From Bacillota bacterium (lineage in GTDB: Bacteria > Bacillota > Clostridia > Oscillospirales > Ruminococcaceae), in the NCBI GenBank assembly GCA_029550985.1, contig JAKPGH010000053.1:1-8238 (forward strand): a DNA stretch of 8,238 bases. The letters are read 5' to 3'. Each line of letters starts with the position of its first letter. Positions within the stretch are counted from its first letter, which is position 1. Below are positions 6,441-8,238 of the stretch, one piece after another. A program made the position numbers and the translations under genes. The notes under the pieces are model-generated. The model was not told the origin of the DNA. It saw only the letters and a program-made list of their open reading frames with translations, and made no database searches.

Positions 6441-6514
6441 TGCCCGATTGTGTAATGGTAGCACGACAGACTCTGACTCTGTTTGTCTGGGTTCGAATCC
6501 TAGTCGGGCAACCA
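6441..6514 (+). tRNA. tRNA-Gln, anticodon CUG
   Basis: A complete 74-base tRNA. The acceptor stem TGCCCGA/TCGGGCA pairs fully. The anticodon stem ACAGA/TCTGT holds the loop CTCTGAC, giving anticodon CUG, which reads the Gln codon CAG. The T arm CTGGG-TTCGAAT-CCTAG pairs with one G-U. U1-A72 is typical of tRNA-Gln. The discriminator is A and the 3' CCA is encoded (6512-6514). Confidence 0.96.
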
Positions 6515-6520
6515 AAGTGA

Positions 6521-6549
6521 TGAACCCCTATCGTTGTGGTAGGGGTTCA
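6521..6549 (+). other. Hairpin between the two tRNA genes
   Basis: TGAACCCCTA (6521-6530) and TAGGGGTTCA (6540-6549) form a perfect 10-bp stem with a 9-base loop. No U-run follows within the next 20 bases; the first is TTTTTT at 6574-6579. It may be a processing element, a weak terminator, or a barrier that protects the 3' end of tRNA-Gln during maturation. Confidence 0.6.
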
Positions 6550-6588
6550 CCATTATGTTAAAGCTGTGCGGCGTTTTTTGTTGGATTA

Positions 6589-6664
6589 CGGGGTGTAGCG
6601 CAGGTGGTAGCGTGCTTGGTTCGGGAGCAAGAGGCCGCGGGTTCGAGTCCCGCCACTCCGACCA
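6589..6664 (+). tRNA. tRNA-Pro, anticodon CGG
   Basis: A complete 76-base tRNA. The acceptor stem CGGGGTG/CACTCCG pairs with one G-U. The D stem GCGC/GCGT and T stem GCGGG/CCCGC pair well. The anticodon loop TTCGGGA gives CGG, reading the Pro codon CCG. The anticodon stem CTTGG/GCAAG has a G-G mismatch at its loop-closing pair (31-39), where other tRNA-Pro have a Watson-Crick pair. CCA is encoded (6662-6664). It lies 74 bases after tRNA-Gln and is probably co-transcribed with it. Confidence 0.94.
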
Positions 6665-6713
6665 ACCTGTTTTTGCAACCCCCTCCCTTAAGCGTCTCCT
6701 TAAAATGGCAAAG

Positions 6714-6742
6714 AAGCCCCAGGCATCATCCGCCTGGGGCTT
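6714..6742. terminator. Shared terminator between convergent tRNA unit and glycosidase gene
   Basis: AAGCCCCAGGC and GCCTGGGGCTT form a perfect 11-bp stem with a 7-base loop. It starts 17 bases after the glycosidase stop on the minus strand, where the T-rich tail is CTTCTTTG. On the plus strand it lies 49 bases after tRNA-Pro with the tail CTTGTTCT. Neither tail is a pure U-run, but the stem and convergent placement argue for two-way termination. Confidence 0.75.
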
Positions 6743-6758
6743 GTTCTATATCTGCCAT

Positions 6759-8132
6759 TTATTTCCACGCTCCAACCCAGGGGGCGTGAACGCTCAGATA
6801 TTCCTCCAGCAGGGTTTGGGCGAGGGAGTAGGAGTTCACCAAAGGGTGAACCGTCAAAGCCTCCCGCGCCAGCGCCTTATCCCGGCGGAGGATGGCCTGC
6901 GCCGCCAGCCGCTCGTAAAGCTTCACCGAGGAAATCAAGTGCTTCGCGGAAGAAGGTAGCTCCATCTGCGCTTTCTTGGGCGTCGCGCCTTCCGGGCCGA
7001 TGTAGCAGGTGGTTTCAATGACGTCCGTCGGCTCCAGCCAGTCTACGGTGTTGCCGTTGGGCAGGCACAGGACCATTTGACTTTCCATTTCCAACTGTCT
7101 GGCCCGGACAAATGCCATCGCCACCCCGGCGTATCCCCCGTCGTCGGGCTGGTAAATGTCGTAGAGGGGGGCGGCCTCCCGGTTGCGGGCAATACCGGTT
7201 TCCCCCGCCATGTAGCTTAGCTCCCGCCGGTGGTTGCAGTCAGAATAGATTTGCAGCATCTTATCAAAATCCCGGACCGGGTCCAAACTGCGAAGGGCGG
7301 ACAGCATCTCCCGGTTAATGGAAAGGATGCCCTCCCCCCGGGTTTGCTTGACGTTTTGCAGGTGCTCCACCGCCTGCTCCCGGTAGTAGTAGTAATAGAG
7401 GTATTCGTTGAGCAGCAGCCCCATCGTTTGGGGCAGCTCCGGCTGGAAATACCGCATGTCCGTTTCGGTGTAGAGCCTGGGATTGTAAAGCAACGCCGAG
7501 GTGACGTCCTCTCCCCTGCAGGTAATGTTGCCGAAGTAGGAAAGGTGGTTGAGCCCCAGCACATCCATGGTCATCTCCTGGGGGGAAACATCCAGCAGGC
7601 GGGCAATCTGACGCAGCAGCCCCGACGGGGCGTCACAGATGCCGTAGACAAAATCGTAACCCAAGTCCCGCATGGCCTGGGTGACCAGCCCGGCGGGATT
7701 GGTGAAGTTAAACACCATCACATCGGGGCTTGCCACATCCCGGATGAGGGCGCAGTACTCCGCCAGCGCCGGGATGGAGCGCATGGCCATGGCAAAGCCG
7801 CCGGCGCCGGTGGTTTCCTGGCCGATGAGCCCGTGGGAAATGTCAATTCTCTCGTCCGCCACCCGGGCGGCGTCTCCCCCCACCCGTATGGTGGTGATGA
7901 CATAGTCGGCGCCGGCAAGGGCATGCCGGGGGTCGTTGGTATAGGAATAGGTAAAGTCCCCTCCCAGCCGCCGGATGACTTCCCCCGCCATTCCTCCGAA
8001 AATCCGCAGCTTTTCCGGGTCGTTGTCCATAAATACGATTTCGTCAATCCCTAGGTCTTTGCCTTGTAAGGCGAGACTTTTTGCCAGCATCAGGGCGCGG
8101 ACCCCGCCGCCACCGATTACCGTCAGCTTCAT
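6759..8132 (-). CDS. Glycoside hydrolase family 4, probable 6-phospho-beta-glucosidase (LicH/BglT type)
   Basis: A 457-residue cytoplasmic NAD+- and metal-dependent hydrolase, the usual length for family 4. The dinucleotide fold begins KLTVIGGGGVRALML (residues 2-16), with MDNDP at 35-39 likely contacting the cofactor. TTIRVGG and GQETTGAGGF (about 80-115) and NFTNPAG (142-148) are close to 6-phospho-beta-glucosidases. ICDAP gives the metal ligand Cys166 with the candidate acid Asp167, and GLNHLSYF gives the second metal ligand, His196. Family members cleave phosphorylated disaccharides brought in by a sugar phosphotransferase system, by way of a 3-keto intermediate. The ATG at 8132 has GGAG 9 bases upstream and starts exactly at the family N-terminus. 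No sugar transporter is in the window. Sugar (beta or alpha, glucose or other) is inferred from motifs, not proven. Confidence 0.9.
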   Translation of the reverse strand: MKLTVIGGGGVRALMLAKSLALQGKDLGIDEIVFMDNDPEKLRIFGGMAGEVIRRLGGDFTYSYTNDPRHALAGADYVITTIRVGGDAARVADERIDISHGLIGQETTGAGGFAMAMRSIPALAEYCALIRDVASPDVMVFNFTNPAGLVTQAMRDLGYDFVYGICDAPSGLLRQIARLLDVSPQEMTMDVLGLNHLSYFGNITCRGEDVTSALLYNPRLYTETDMRYFQPELPQTMGLLLNEYLYYYYYREQAVEHLQNVKQTRGEGILSINREMLSALRSLDPVRDFDKMLQIYSDCNHRRELSYMAGETGIARNREAAPLYDIYQPDDGGYAGVAMAFVRARQLEMESQMVLCLPNGNTVDWLEPTDVIETTCYIGPEGATPKKAQMELPSSAKHLISSVKLYERLAAQAILRRDKALAREALTVHPLVNSYSLAQTLLEEYLSVHAPWVGAWK

Positions 8133-8162
8133 CCACTTCATCTCCAGCATGAAAGTATTCGC

Positions 8163-8196
8163 AAAAAACTCCCCTCCCGCTAGTTGGAGGGGAGTT
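8163..8196 (-). terminator. Strong rho-independent terminator after the gene at the right edge
   Basis: On the minus strand AACTCCCCTCC (8196-8186) and GGAGGGGAGTT (8177-8167) form a perfect 11-bp stem with an 8-base loop, ending in six Ts (8168-8163, the last two also in the stem). It begins 4 bases after the upstream stop codon and ends only 30 bases before the glycosidase start. Confidence 0.88.
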
Positions 8197-8200
8197 TGTG

Positions 8201-8238
8201 TTATGCCTTGGTTCCGGTCAGGGCAATGCCCTGAATAA
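8201..8238 (-). CDS. C-terminal end of an unidentified minus-strand gene
   Basis: An open frame enters from the right edge and stops at TAA (8203-8201). Only eleven whole codons are visible, encoding IQGIALTGTKA. Its reality is supported by the strong terminator 4 bases after the stop and by the shared direction with the glycosidase. Too little is visible to assign a family. Confidence 0.5.
   Translation of the reverse strand, partial: IQGIALTGTKA

Noticed and set aside
6441..6664. tRNA genes as an attachment site for a mobile element
   Set aside because: No integrase, no repeated tRNA 3' end and no change in gene style is visible next to either tRNA.
1..8238. CRISPR arrays, insertion sequences or defence systems
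   Set aside because: No regularly spaced repeats, transposase-like frames or flanking inverted repeats were found; the content is transport, tRNA and sugar metabolism.

Overview
The window looks like chromosomal DNA from a member of the Clostridia (Firmicutes), perhaps near the gut Oscillospirales. The evidence is GC-rich genes with AT-rich promoters, strong AGGAGG-type ribosome binding sites, frequent GTG starts, lipobox proteins, tRNA genes that encode their own CCA, and short U-tailed terminators. The taxonomic placement is an inference from style; no marker gene is present.

From left to right there are four blocks, and all protein genes lie on the minus strand. (1) Positions 1-3592 hold a metal (most likely zinc) uptake operon. 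Read 5'->3' on the minus strand it runs: operator/promoter, Fur/Zur-type repressor (3504-3097), a small two-helix membrane protein with a Cys/His motif (3071-2772), a possible 23-codon micro-ORF (2760-2689), lipoprotein metal receptor ZnuA (2692-1691), ATPase ZnuC (1689-979), permease ZnuB (986-159), and the start of a second lipoprotein (159 to beyond the left edge). Junctions are overlapping or nearly so, and a Fur-box-like operator sits directly upstream of the -35 element, which suggests autoregulation of the whole unit. (2) Positions 3631-6223 hold a polar amino-acid ABC importer in the order receptor, permease, ATPase. A GC-rich hairpin lies between receptor and permease, and a rho-independent terminator closes the unit.

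(3) Positions 6393-6742 hold the only plus-strand transcription unit: tRNA-Gln(CUG) and tRNA-Pro(CGG), driven by a perfect consensus promoter (TTGACA, 17 bp, TATAAT). A hairpin separates the two tRNAs and a terminator shared with the convergent gene ends the unit. (4) Positions 6759-8238 hold a family 4 glycoside hydrolase, probably a 6-phospho-beta-glucosidase. Just upstream of it are a strong terminator and the last codons of another minus-strand gene.

Most of the window is ordinary housekeeping and transport. The parts least explained by known annotation are the two uncharacterised members of the zinc operon: the small HxxHxC...CxxC membrane protein and the ZnuB-coupled lipoprotein. Other points are a Cys/His-bearing micro-ORF bridging into znuA, a ZnuA that lacks one of the usual metal-ligand histidines, a tRNA-Pro with a G-G mismatch in the anticodon stem, and a glycosidase gene that seems to depend on read-through of a terminator.
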